A stretch of DNA of 64,000 nucleotides from Climacteris rufus (GCA_013398175.1 VZRZ01002438.1:131174-195173), one strand, 5' to 3'; shown: positions 50,515-62,474, counted from the stretch's first letter. Made by a program: numbers and translations. Notes: a model not told the origin generated them from the sequence alone.

Positions 50515-51692
50515 GTCATTGGTCANCAAAGGGAGCCAGTTGATGTTATCTTTTTAGATTTCAGCAAAGCTTTTGGCACTGTCTCTCACAGGATCCTTCT
50601 GGACAAAATGTCCAGCATGCAGCTGGATAAACACATCCTGTGGTGGGTGAGCAACTGGCTCATGGGTTGGGCACAAAGGGTTATAGTGAATGGGGTGACA
50701 TCAGACTGAGGACCTGTCACTAGTGGGGTTCCACAGGGCTCCATTCTTGGTCCTATGTTCTTCAATATCTTCATTAACGACCTGTATGCAGGACACTTGA
50801 AGGAATTATAAATAAATCTGCCAACACTAGAGTGGGTGGAGCTGTTGACTCCCTCGAGGACATAGAGGGCCTGCAGAGAGACCTTACAAATTAGAAGGTT
50901 GGGCAATCACCAAACAAATGAAGTTTCACAAGGGAAAGTGCCAGACTTGCACATGGGACAGGGCAACCCTGGATGTACAGACAGACTGGGGAAGGAGAGG
51001 CTGGAAAGCAGTGCTGTGGAAAGGGAACTGGGAGTTCTAATCAAAGAAGGAAAGTGGAATAAGAATCAGCAGTGTCCTAGCAGCCCAGAGGACCAACTGT
51101 GTCCTGGGGGGCATCAGGCACAGCATTGCCAGTCAGTCAAGGGAGGGGATTGTCCCAGTCTGCTCTGCACTGGGGCGGCCTCACCTCAAGTGCTGGGGTC
51201 AGTGTTGGGTGCCACAATATAAAAAGACATTAAATTATTAGAGAGTGTCCAAATGGGGGCCACAAGGATGGTTAATGACCTTGAGGGGAAGCTGTGTGAG
51301 GAGCAGCTGAGGTCATGGTCTGCTCAGCCTGGAGAAGAAGAGACTGATTTCAGTCTTCAACATTCTCATGAGGAAAAGTGGAGGTGCAGACAGTGATCTC
51401 GTGTCTCTCATGACCAGTGGCAGGTCTTGAGGAAATGGCATGAAACTAAGTCAGGGGAGGTTTAAGCTGGATATCAGTGAAAGGTGTTTCATCCACAGGT
51501 GGCTGGGCACTGAAACAGGCTTCCTGTGGAAGTTGTCACGGCACCAACCTGACAGAGTTCAAGAAGCTTTTGGACAATGCTCTCAGGCACCTCGTGTGAC
51601 TCTTGGGGTGTCTTGTGCAGGGCCAGGAGTTGGACTTGATGAACCTGATGGGTCACTTCCAACCCAACATATTCTAGGATTCTGTAGTTCTA
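50515..51692 (+). mobile_element. CR1 LINE, 3' part of the split copy, with decayed reverse transcriptase
   Basis: It resumes in the reverse transcriptase domain. A frame at 50527-50706 gives PVDVIFLDFSKAF...TVSHRILLDKM, which includes the DFSKAF catalytic-aspartate motif of LINE reverse transcriptases, then WWVSNWLMGWAQRVIVNGVTSD. After a TGA, the frame continues with TSGVPQGS. The region of the second catalytic pair is damaged (KSANTRVGGAVD, without the expected two aspartates). The rest covers the C-terminal region and the 3' UTR, ending in 'attctaggattctgtagttc' octamers. It is non-functional, carries many stops, and contains one ambiguous base at 50525. Confidence 0.93.
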
Positions 51693-52627
51693 TACAATTA
51701 TCAGTCCCTTAAAAAATATGACAAAAGATGAAGCTACATAGGCATCTTAGTGAACATATTTGCTACGAGTTGTTCTATGGTAGAATTAGAAGACATTTAG
51801 GGCTTTAAATGGACATAAATACTTTCTCTTTCTAACCTTTTATAATGATATTTATAGCTGTCATTATTATATGTATCAAAACTCTTTGAGTTTTGGGGGT
51901 TTTTCCAGAGAGTCTATCAAAAATAGTTCTGTTTTACTTTCTCAGTCATTTACATTTAACAAATATGGCTAATGAAATAGTTTTCATTTTCCATAGCAGA
52001 AATACCCTTTCTGTGATCAGCTATTAATCAGAATTACCAACTTCATTGTTTCTGTTTGTTTTTACCTAGGCCATGACTTAATTGAAGGATGCTTTTCAAA
52101 TATATTTTAGAAGATCTACTAAGAGCATTTCCAGCCAAATTCATAATGACCATCAAAAAGTTTCTGACATCAAAGAAGCAAAAAATAAGTTAGGATTACA
52201 TGAAAGCTAAATCTTACTACTTTTAATATGAGGGCATTTCATTCTGAAACACAAAAAAAAAGTTCCTTTCTCGTACCATTTCTTATGACCATAACTTGAA
52301 ACAAACCAGAAAGAGTGTGAATCTAGCTATATCATTATTTAAGCAGTGTTACTCTTTGGGTAACACACATACCACTTGTTATTTTCTCTCTGCTCTTTTC
52401 TCTCTGCATTAAGACTGCAGAAATTAACACTGCAAAATAAATGAAATTTTGTTCTGGCCTCACAAATGTGAGATCCAAATGAATGCAATATTGAGGAATG
52501 CTGTTGTCTGATGTCCGTTTATCACTGTCACATACACTTATACAGACCCAGGGCATAGCATTAGCAGGTCATATGAAAAACTGTCCACAATAGGTAATCT
52601 TGTCAGCCAAAACCAAGCAGAATATAA
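51693..52627. other. Intergenic DNA, no gene seen
   Basis: AT-rich spacer between CR1 and the third small LTR. Nothing recognisable. Confidence 0.4.
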
Positions 52628-52633
52628 GGGAAG

Positions 52634-52949
52634 TGTTGCCCTGACTTTTGCGGTTCTGGATGTTACCATTCTTTTGTAGCTAGTTTCTCACATTCTTCTA
52701 TGTAAACATGGCCATGTTATTGTAATGGTATCTTATCGTTTACATTCCTTTCTTCTGGGCACAGAAGTTTGATGGACATTTCCTTTGACCACTGTGATTG
52801 AGGGAGGACAAGTTCTTTCCTCCAATGGTCAGTGATTTCTAAAATGCATATAAAATAAACAGGGCGGGTCTCGCCCGGCACTTTTGCTCCTTACTCTCTT
52901 AACAGGTGTTTCTTGTCTCTCCTTCTTCCTTCGTGTCGTTACTGCAACT
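52634..52949 (+). mobile_element. Solo LTR, small 316-bp family, copy 3
   Basis: It starts TGTTGCCCTG and ends CTGCAACT (terminal CA apparently mutated to CT). A perfect 6-bp duplication GGGAAG lies at 52628-52633 and 52950-52955. It is collinear with copies 1 and 2 but more diverged from them ('ctaaaatgcatataaaataaac' region). TATA (52849-52855) and AATAAA (52854-52859) overlap by two bases. Its different target duplication shows that it is an independent insertion and not the partner LTR of copy 1. Confidence 0.9.
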
Positions 52950-52955
52950 GGGAAG

Positions 52956-53708
52956 AGTCTTAAAACCGTGTAAGGTGCATTTTAATCACAGAAAACATTC
53001 TTTTGAATATACACTTTTATTTCCTTTTGGGGAAGAAAATACTATAAATTTAAACCTTTCATATTTTCCTTCATTTTTTTATTCAGAGCTGCATAGAATG
53101 TAATTGTCTCTAGGGAACAGATTTTACCAGGAAGATGTGCAGATGAAGGAACAAAGGTTCCATGAGGAAATAAAAGTTATCTACATTTTCAGAGAGTTAA
53201 AGAGTAGTCATAGCTGTCGATTTTTACCTCTAACTAGTTTCATGTTATTTTTATTCTTCACTTGAAACTGCCTTTGCTTTCAAACGAGTTTTGCCAGTGC
53301 TCCTCTTCACTCCGTTGCCATTTAGTCTGCTAATATCTTTTTGACAACAAAGCATCTGGAACCAAAATTAACATTGCTGTTCACTAAGATATTTATGACC
53401 ATATTTACTATCCATAACATCTATGGTGACTGTGTTGGAGAAAGAGAAAAAAATGAAATCCAGTCCTTTGATTTAATCTAGTTTAAGTATGTGTATCACA
53501 AGCGTGTACTGCTTATATTGTTCTGCTAGGTAAAGTAAGAAAGTGCAGCAGATGTGTACATTGCTCTGCAGTTTCTCAGTTTCACCACAGAACCCTTTAT
53601 AAGAAATTCTGGTTTTGGGTTCCTCACAGTCGCAGATGTTATCTCTTAGAGTTTTTGTACTCAGTGCCAAAGTATGCAAAGTTTGTAGAAATGCATGTAG
53701 GAGTAACA
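52956..53708. other. Intergenic DNA, no gene seen
   Basis: AT-rich sequence after LTR copy 3. The reading frames on either strand are short and unrecognised. Confidence 0.4.
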
Positions 53709-53763
53709 GTTGGACTCGATCTTGGAGGTCTTTTCCAACTTTAATGATTCTATCTTTCTATGA
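53709..53763 (+). mobile_element. CR1 LINE, tiny 3'-terminal fragment
   Basis: The block 'gttggactcgatcttggagg' followed by 'tcttttccaactttaatgat' and 'tctatctttctatg' is the last 50 or so bases of a CR1 element with its octamer tail. It is an extreme 5' truncation. Confidence 0.85.
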
Positions 53764-54238
53764 ACAATTATTCTATTCCTCATATTTCTGTGTTTCTGTC
53801 TTCTGCAATGTTATTTATGCTTGAACCCTTGGCAATAGTGACACAGCCTTGCTTTCTGGTTTGGTCCCGTTTATATAGATTTCAGTTTAGTGAAATAGGA
53901 GAGATAATGTTAGCAATAATCACTGTTTTTCAGCTGTCTTGGAGCTCTATTTATTAGATATTTTCTAGGCAAAGTGAAAAGTTTCTGCATGATCAAGAAA
54001 CATTTAAGCAATAGTAGTTTATATTCTTTTCTTTTTTTTCCTCCCAACAGTCCATTTAACATCTGAAGGTGATCTGTTGTAGGATATCCTGATTAATCGT
54101 ATTTCTGTTCCTTTGGAAATATGGAGCTGATCATGAAATGAATTGCTTTCAAGAAGCAGACAATGAGCTATATCTTCCTTCAGAGTTGATTTTATTTGGA
54201 GCAACCAAACTCCTCTTCGCCTTTCTTTTAAAGGACAT

Positions 54239-54249
54239 TATAGATAGAT

Positions 54250-54295
<46 letters not shown>

Positions 54296-54323
54296 GGCAG
54301 GCAGACAGACAGACAGACAGACA
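54239..54323. repeat. Compound microsatellite (TAGA)n-(CAGA)n
   Basis: An interrupted GATAGATA-type tetranucleotide array of about a dozen units (to about 54295) passes through 'ggcaggcaga' into about six CAGA units. It is probably length-polymorphic. On the minus strand it is translated as a meaningless repetitive frame. Confidence 0.97.
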
Positions 54324-54333
54324 AATAGATCAG

Positions 54334-54355
54334 AATACATAATATATTATGTATT
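54334..54355. repeat. Perfect 22-bp palindrome beside the microsatellite
   Basis: The arm AATACATAATA is followed at once by its reverse complement TATTATGTATT with no spacer. It is AT-rich and lies 10 bases after the tetranucleotide array. It could form a cruciform or simply reflect AT-rich slippage. Confidence 0.85.
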
Positions 54356-55821
54356 TCTTACCTATAGTTGTATATATATGCTTATATATGTACAATGGGA
54401 CTGTATCCTCATGCCTCCTTATGTCTTGGCTGCCAATTACATTCCTCAGAAAAACTGCCAATATGAAACCCTATGGGGAGAAAGACTTATGCTAAATTTC
54501 CTCCAAAGCCAGTGCTGAAAGAAATTTAAAGAGATTTAACACAGAAACCAATGCTGTCAATGTGTTAAAGGTTTGAATTTTTTGGTTCATTTGAAAACTG
54601 ACCCTTAAAGCACTAGGTGTTTTTTAAAGTATCTTTTCAGGGATTCAAGGTTTGGTGGTCCACATCTCTAGGCATGAACAATTGTATTTTCCATTACAGT
54701 CTTTTTTCTCTTCCTCCCATTTACTTTATCTATATGAATTTCAGGATTATGGTTGAGATGTTTGCTAATACTGAAATTACTTTTCTTGTGGAAGTGGACG
54801 AAGTCTTTGCTTCTCTATTCATGCTTGCCCAGAAGCCTATCTTAGTTTGACTTCAGCACAGGTCGGTGTTTTTGATCTGACTGAGAGATGGGACTCCATA
54901 GATCGGACTACAAGACACCACAGGATGATGTTGTCTAACCTTCCATCCTTTTCCTGTAACTCTCTGGGGAATTTGCTGCTTTGTAAATTATGGCCAAGGG
55001 TGAATATTCCCCAAATGGATCCCTCATTAATTATTTAATTTTTCCACACATTATATACATTTTTAAATGTAATGTTTATTTAAGTTTTTAAATGTAATTA
55101 ATATTAAAGTGGGGTTTTTAACATTCCAGTAGGGTTTATTTTTTCCGCGTGAGACAACATGTGACACTCTCCACCAGCTATTAGATGTATAGTGCTTTAT
55201 ACATCATCTCTGCAGAAAAACAGTCCTATAATTGTGCACTATGCCAGAACAGATCAGCAGCAATTCTTTACTCCAAAATTACTGCATTTCAGGGTGAGGT
55301 GAAAAATTCCCAAGTCCTTTGTCTGTGAAACAACAAATACGATTTTTGGAGCCATTTAAAATGCTACCTGACTAGCTACTAAAAAATTTAACTTAATTTA
55401 TGATATTAAAATAAACTTATACCTAAAGAAACCAGGTTTAAGTATGAAATGAAGGCTTGATGAACAAGTTTTTAATACTTTAATACTGTTAAGAAAAAAA
55501 TCTGTAAATACACATAAGGAAATATTATCAATCTGGCAAGAGGAAAGTACAAATTATGACTTATCAGTTCACCTGGATCTGTAATAATATAGTCAGGGTC
55601 TTGATAATATTATTTAGCATGGCCTGAAGTGTTACATTTAAATGTCTCATCACAAAAATACATGCCTTTTGTCCCTCTTTTGGCAGGCTTTCTGAATCCT
55701 TGGTTTTGGGAAGAAACAACTTCCAAACTGCTCTGTGTCTAGCCCTGAAGTTCAGAAGATTGTGATTGACTTTTCCTAGTACCGGTGTCCTAAAATGCAA
55801 TGAAATCAGATTTCGTTAGGG
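54356..55821. other. Intergenic DNA, no gene seen
   Basis: AT-rich sequence without recognised features up to the 55.8-kb LTR. Confidence 0.4.
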
Positions 55822-55827
55822 GAGCAG

Positions 55828-56483
55828 TGTTGCGGTGGCCCAGGTCAGGGATGAGCTGGGGGATAGATCACCGGTGCAGAAGGCCCTTAAGTGGTGGCAC
55901 CGCTTTGGCAATTAATCCCCTTCAGGTTATGGTGAGGTTGTGGTGAGGCCCACAGTGCTGTGCACCCGCATGCAGATCATGCCCCTGCAATTGGCCAGCA
56001 ACTCTCTTCTCTCTTTCACCCAGTTATGGTTTGATTCTGGAATGTTCTCCCATACTCAGTATCCCATTGTCTCCCAGTTCTCCTTCCCCACCTACCCTTT
56101 CTCCCATTGGTTTGTACCCTGTCACCCCACCTTTACCCCGCCCATTTGCCCTCAGATTATTGGTTCCTGATGCTCTCTCTGTCCCTTTTCCCCTTGCATA
56201 AAACCCCTGGACCCTCTGTTGTCCTCATCTTTCACCCCTGGACCCCTTCACCGACAATAAACCGGCTGGAATTCCACACGGAAGACCCCTCCTGCCTCTT
56301 TACTCTTGCCGCCACTTGCAGCTATCCAGCACCGTGCAGAGCTGTGCCCTGACACTGGCACCTGGTGCTCCAGTGCTGCCAGCAATCTGCCTTCAAGGCA
56401 GAGCCCAGGAGCAAACTCAGGACGCTTTCTGGGGCGACATGACGGTGCCTCTGCACCCTTCTCCACACCAAACCACCATGTCA
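55828..56483 (+). mobile_element. Solo LTR, 656 bp, ERVK-like by its 6-bp duplication
   Basis: It starts TGTTGCGGTGGCCC and ends CACCATGTCA. A perfect 6-bp duplication GAGCAG flanks it at 55822-55827 and 56484-56489. U3 is C/T-rich with an ATTGG (inverted CCAAT) at about 56115. A TATA-like GCATAAAA lies at 56196-56203 and AATAAA at 56256-56261, followed by 'ccggctggaattccacac'. It is markedly GC-richer than its surroundings. It resembles the 44557-45200 LTR in layout, length, and the post-poly(A) and terminal blocks. It is a solo copy without internal genes. Confidence 0.9.
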
Positions 56484-56489
56484 GAGCAG

Positions 56490-57411
56490 GGTATATATAA
56501 TAGGTCAAGATCCTGCTTTTTAAAATGCATTTATGTGTTTAGGTCGTGATTATGAGTTCTAAAGAGTCTATATTCTAAAGAGTCCTATTGACTCTACTAA
56601 GCAGTTTTTTATCTTTGGAGAGAGAGAGAGAGAGAGACAGATGTATATACATATATACACATGTATAAATATATGTATATACAAACAGCAAATTATATAC
56701 TTAGTTATTTTCTTTTATTTATCTTTTTGTTTTGATGGATGACATATAATGACTTAAAGCTGTATAGGAGAAAACTTAATTCTGAAAAAATGCTGTTACC
56801 TTACTTTCTCTTGACCCTCTCAGTTACTGCTGTATTGGGATGGTCTTTTCGTATAAACAAACCCATCAGCTTTTTTAGCTCAAGTATGCAATGTTCAACG
56901 TGAAACTGAGCAACATTCTGAATCTCTCTGATATATTGATGTACGGACGTACTTCTGCTGGGAGCTGTGTGCTCTTCAGTGTAGAAACTCCTGTAGTAAC
57001 TTTAATAGATATAATTAGCCTTGTTAAAGCAATGTGGCACTGCTGTCTGTTGCATGGAAACACCCCTGAGACATTCTCTCTTGGACATATCCTTCCTGGG
57101 AGATTTATGTTTAACAGCTCACAAGTTACAAGCAATTGTCTTGCTTACTAGCTTTCTTTTTTGGTACATCTCTCTGGTATTTACAACCCTCTACCTAGCT
57201 AGTGGCAAGGGTGATATGTTTTGATGACAAACTTCATTAGGTCTAGTCAGTGCAAGCAAGCAGCACTACTTTACTTGTAACCCATTGGTCTCTCTAAGCA
57301 GGGATACAGCAGCTTAAACTTCATCTACTTTACAGGTTAACAGTGATAGATTAAGCAAGGAGGGTCTTCTTAGCACTGATAAGATCAAGCAAGATGGATC
57401 TACTGTTTTTA
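56490..57411. other. Intergenic DNA with (GA)n and (TATG)-like simple repeats
   Basis: A (GA)n run of about nine units at 56619-56637 passes into an alternating TATAC/ATATG-rich segment to about 56690. Overlapping open frames at 56875-57151 on both strands are unrecognised. Confidence 0.55.
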
Positions 57412-57415
57412 GTGC

Positions 57416-57972
57416 TGAAGACGCATGAGACATGCTTGACCAAACCAGCAAACCCACTTTTGAAGATATTCAAGAAACATGCCCCCAAAGCAGCAAAGAT
57501 GTGCATGCCCTGATATGAAAGTGGGAGCCAAAACTGACAAGCAGCAAAAAACCAAAGAGCTGATAAGACCTTTTTCAGCAGCAAAGAATATTTTGCTAAG
57601 TAAACCTGACAATACAAAGTCTAAAAATGTCTATGACTGACAATCACTTCATACTATTAAAGGCCAGTCCCAGTGAGGACTTCTGATGCTCCTCCCAAAC
57701 ATGAAAGGATTTTAAAAAATTATTTAGTATGTTTCTGTAAATTTATTTGGGTTGCCATCCTTAATCCTGGGGATAAAATTATCTAAAGTTTACACCTGTA
57801 TAATCCTTTAGACATGAACTGTTGACTAAGTCTGGAGCTAGGATTGGATCCAACTTCACCTAGACTCATCTCTGAGAAAGAGTTTAGAAAGCAAGGGGGC
57901 TCTTTCTGAACCTTGTGTATAGAGAGGCTTTTCTAATAAACTTTGTTTGAAGCTCCTACTCTGCCCACAACA
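57416..57972 (+). mobile_element. Possible solo LTR, about 557 bp
   Basis: It has TG...CA ends (TGAAGACGC ... CCCACAACA) and a 4-bp duplication GTGC at 57412-57415 and 57973-57976. A weak TATA-like CTATTAAAGG lies at about 57655. AATAAA at 57935-57940 is followed by 'ctttgtttgaagctcctact', a typical R-U5 end. A 4-bp duplication is short enough to arise by chance, and the family was not recognised. The layout is suggestive only. Confidence 0.45.
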
Positions 57973-57976
57973 GTGC

Positions 57977-60900
57977 TGTAAGCCTCACTTAGAGCTCTTA
58001 CAGTGGAAGAAGTGTCCAGCCCTCTGCAGAGGGGTAGCAGGCTAGCGTAAGGCACTGGTACGGTGGGTGATGCCGGGCCTGTGCCCACAAGCAGCACCAC
58101 AGCCTCACAGGGGCAACTTCATGTGGCCCAGCTAAGGCTGACCTTTCTGAGTAAGTCAAAGGCTGACTGATGTCAACAGCTGTAAAAGCAACAAGTGTCA
58201 GATAACCTTTGCAAAGCAAAAATCTGGGATCAGACTGATTCCCTGAAGTCAATGCTACGACCTGCCTTTGCCCTTTATGAACAAAAGTTTCTTCTAGCAG
58301 CAGTAAGAAGCTCTTGAATTTTGTATTGGACAGTGAAGGCCACAGTCTCTGAATGCTTTATGACAAGCAGTCCCAACTAAGACGCAATTATCTCAGCCTA
58401 TCTTTAACACCATGCTTACCTAGAAGACTGAATGGAGAATAGCTTTTCTTTTGGATACAATGGGTTCATAATTACACCTTAATTTGTTAAGTAACAGAGA
58501 TTTTGAATGTGCGTACAGTTGAACAAACACCTGTGTTGATTCAAGTACCAAGACCTGCATCTATGTAGTGTTAAATCCTATCTTTTTTTAAAGTTAAACT
58601 TGCAACAGATAAAGCCTTGGACTCATGTAATATGATGACCAGTCTTTTAGAACTATTAAATAGTGTTTTAGAACTATTAAATCCAGTTTTCTGTCACGTT
58701 ACAACAAAGAGTTCGTTTTTCACAAAGCCGAATGCAGGCTGATCTATGACACCTTTGATGATGTCACTTACTCTTCCAGATCCAGTTTGTGTATAACAGT
58801 GACAGTAAGTGGAGAAGCAGGCACTGAGATACTTAGGAGGGCTGCTGCATGTTTTAGTATTTGCTTTTTGTTGCCCAGTCTGTCTTTCCCCAGCATTAAT
58901 ACCATATTGTTTTTCCCTTAACTTAGCACTATGGAAACTTAACCACATATTAATATAGGTCTTAAGAGCAGTAATAACGGACAACTTATAACCCAGGGAT
59001 TGGCACTGAGTTCTCCTCAGTGACATTCCAATTACCTGTGGGTCAGTTTTATGGGGCTGAACATTAGCAGGATGGATTTCTTAAATCCAGCACTTTTCAC
59101 TAGGGCTAGATTTGATCTCACGCAACTTCAGCTGTATAAAAGCTGGATAGATTCCCAGTTTAGTCATCAGAAAACATCATATTCAGTATCTTAGTCATCC
59201 CAGTTGGAGGTAAATCAGTCACAGAAAGTGCTAATGTCACTGATTATCTCCAAACAACCACAAGTTCTCAATGTTTGGTGACACTGAGAATACCTTGTCA
59301 TCCTGGAAATACTCCAGAGCGAAAACCACAGGTCTACAGGGCCTTTGTAGATCAGCTTTGAGAACAAAAATCCCAATGTACAGTCTGACAGTTCCTTCTC
59401 CTGTTGTACCTATCCTTAAAGTAACCTATGATAGATTGCTTAACTAACATTCAATTTCCAGTTTTTTTTCTGCAGTGAGTATAGGGGCTGAAATGTTTTT
59501 CCTCTGGACTTGGAATTTATGTGAAATAAGTTTTGCCCAGTTATGATGCCATTTCATGACAAGACTGATTGTCTGGTGTCAAGGAATAACAAAACTGGTA
59601 AAAATTCAAGAAAAGGCAAAGGTTGAATATCTTATTCACAACATAAGGCAGAACTGCTCCAACTGATTTATAAAATTTTATCTACAGACTGAGAGATCTC
59701 CTTTCTATGTCAGTACATAGAAAACCTGTAGTAACATAAAAATATAAGAAATTTCATCTTGATATAATGGAATTTTTAAATAATTATTCTATCTTTATAA
59801 TTTTTTTAAATATATATTTTACAGAAAAACAAAAGGAAAATCTTACATATGGACTTATGAATACAAGAAACAAAGCAATAAGCAAAAATTGGAAGTAGTT
59901 GCTAGTCATAATATAAGCAGAGAGGAGGCCTTTTGGGTGACTCAGTAGAAAGAACAATGATTTACTTATCTGGGCTTATGCTCTCAAAATATTGATTATG
60001 GACATAGATAACCCAGACAAACTTCACTGCCAGAACTTCCCAAGTTATGAAAAAGTTTGATATTTTAAGTCGGTGTCTTCTAACATCAAAACACATGAAA
60101 AAATCTTATGGAAAATAACTAGAAAAACAGTTACTCATAGATAAAGACTTGAATATGTCTGTTTACATTTAACTGCTTGAATAGTTGAATTTACTACACG
60201 AGTATGTTTTCATCACTGTCTTAAAAAAAAAAACATACACTAGAAACAATGGGAAGCCATAATCATGGCAGAAGATGAGTTTTCAGATGAAGTTTGTTGA
60301 GCACTGAGATGCCTGGTTAACAGCATCATCCTCAAACATACAACAAAAATGCTAATTACAGAAGGGCACCACCCATCACTGTTTCCCAATATTCAAACTT
60401 AGAAACACATACTTTTAGTGAGATAACTGCTTCTTAGTATTTACTGTTGACATCTTGTGTTATTGTAACTGTTTTAGAAAATAAATACTGACTATGAGAT
60501 CAGCAAACAGGAGATCATGACCTCTTGCAAAACCTCTTATAAAAGAAATGTGCCCCTTAGCTGACTTTAGTTTTGATACTGACAGCTAACATATTACGGA
60601 CCAAGCTATTGGAAAAGAAAACCCATAGGATATACCATAAACCAACTGTAACAACCACCACTTCAGATAAAAACTAATTTTCTGATAATCAATCCAATTT
60701 TTAATCCAACTGGAATGTCTTCTCTTCTGTCATACCAACCCACTTGCAAACCATTCTCTGTTGCAACTGATCCATGATCTACTCTCACTCGTATGTATTT
60801 TTCTTTACACATTACCAGGATTTACTTCAAAAGGTTAAAACCTACAATTTTCAGGGAGGAATATAAATTTCTTATTCAGAAATATCCCCTCCCATTAACC

Positions 60901-62470
60901 ATTATTCTACAACAAATAGAGTATTGTGTACTGGCGTCTGGAATAATTTCAATTACTCATAAATTGCTATCTCGAATACTATCTAACTAATTACCTCTCA
61001 GGAAAATCTGTGTTCTTTTCTGATTTGTGTACTTTGTACTTAGAATAAGCACAAACTGAAAGGATCAGTGGAGAGATACTAAACTCCATCCTGAAACTCC
61101 TGTCAGACACAGTGACTTTCCAGTAACGCTTTAAGCCCCACTGTCATAATCCAGAAAACTTTTTAGGAAGCAAGATCTGACAATTCATAGTGTGTAACCT
61201 TTCAAAAGTTGTGAGAATGATGGGCCTCTTCAAAAATGATCTATCTCAAAACTCTTACTATAATCCATTGACTAACTAAAAGTGAAGGTGTAGTAACAGA
61301 ATTCTCAAACTCCACTGAAGTAATGGTAAAGCTCTGCTTGCTTTTCTTTCTGTACTTTCTTGAGGTACGTCACTTGAGAGCTAGGTCACTTCCCAGGTCA
61401 TGTTTTAGAAAGAGTTCACCAACAGTCTCTAGAATGAGATCTGCAGGTTTTTTGGCCTTGAAAATAAAATGGCCCTGTGACATTCTTTGTATCTAAAGCA
61501 AACTCTAGGCTGATGAAATGGGACAGTTATTTTACCTGGGTAAGAAAGTATTCAGCTTATTTTGTCAGTGGGTGGGGTAGGCATGAAACAAGTTTTGCTT
61601 GAGGGTATCCTCCACATACTTTCTTAGCATCAGTACTCAGGTTCTCATTACTTCAGACTTCTGAATTGTATCTGTCATTATCAGAGTGTAATCAATCTCT
61701 TCCCTCCAGAAGTGCCCGCTGAATGTCTTCCCATCCTGCAGAACATTGACATGCCAGTACTGTATTGCTGAGAATGAAGAACATGCAGTGAAGAGAAGTC
61801 ATCACACAGAAAGGCTCACAAGAACAAACAGAGAACCAGATGCTTCATTTTGCTTCTTAAAATGCACTGTATAAAAGTTATAAAAGTCACTGGAGGATAG
61901 TTCTTGATAGTTCTCCTGGCCTTCAAAATGTAAAGACCTTTTAAGCTTTCAAGGTGACTGAATTCTTCTGCACTAAAACACATACTAGATCTAATGAAAA
62001 CCCTCTTTTTTTTTCAGGGTTGTATGTCAAGAAACCTTGAAATCCAGCAAGGTGCATCTACATAGCTCATGGTTTTTAGAAGACAGGACGCTTTGCAGTG
62101 CATATTGATGCTCTAAACTGAAATTACATAAAGCACTTCTTCATTGCAGAGCACACATTTTCATTCAGACTGAAATAAATTGCCGTCCATATTTGCCAGG
62201 CCATATGGCTACACTCTTGGTTGATTGTCTCACCTTAAGGCTCTTCTATGGTTAGACTGCTAACATTAATGGTACCTGATTCTCAGAATATAATTTGTGA
62301 GTGGAATGAATATGTAAAAATCTACAATACTTAAAAAGATTTCTTCTATTTCAGAGAGCTTATGAGGAAAAATGAGCTAGCTGACATGATTTATGTTTTG
62401 GCCTTATAAACTTATGTTATTCTCTCTCTTTATTTGCATGTAGAATTCAACTTAGCACCTAGAGACAGAA
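57977..62470. other. Intergenic DNA, no gene seen
   Basis: About 4.5 kb without recognised exons or named repeats. It contains a 21-base-period tandem duplication at 58645-58682 ('ttttagaactattaaat' twice). Reading frames at 57998-58252 and 58694-59026 on the minus strand have no family signature. Confidence 0.4.
58645..58682. repeat. Two-copy 21-bp-period tandem duplication
   Basis: The 17-base word ttttagaactattaaat occurs identically at 58645-58661 and 58666-58682. This is a small recent slippage or duplication event. Confidence 0.85.
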
Positions 62471-62474
62471 GACT

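Noticed and set aside
38045..52949. A single 14.9-kb provirus bounded by the outer two small LTRs
   Set aside because: The target duplications differ (ATGCTG and GGGAAG), the third copy is inverted and sits in a CR1, and no retroviral genes lie between them.
54149..54340. Minus-strand frame with YLSI repeats
   Set aside because: It is the translation of the TAGA tetranucleotide microsatellite.
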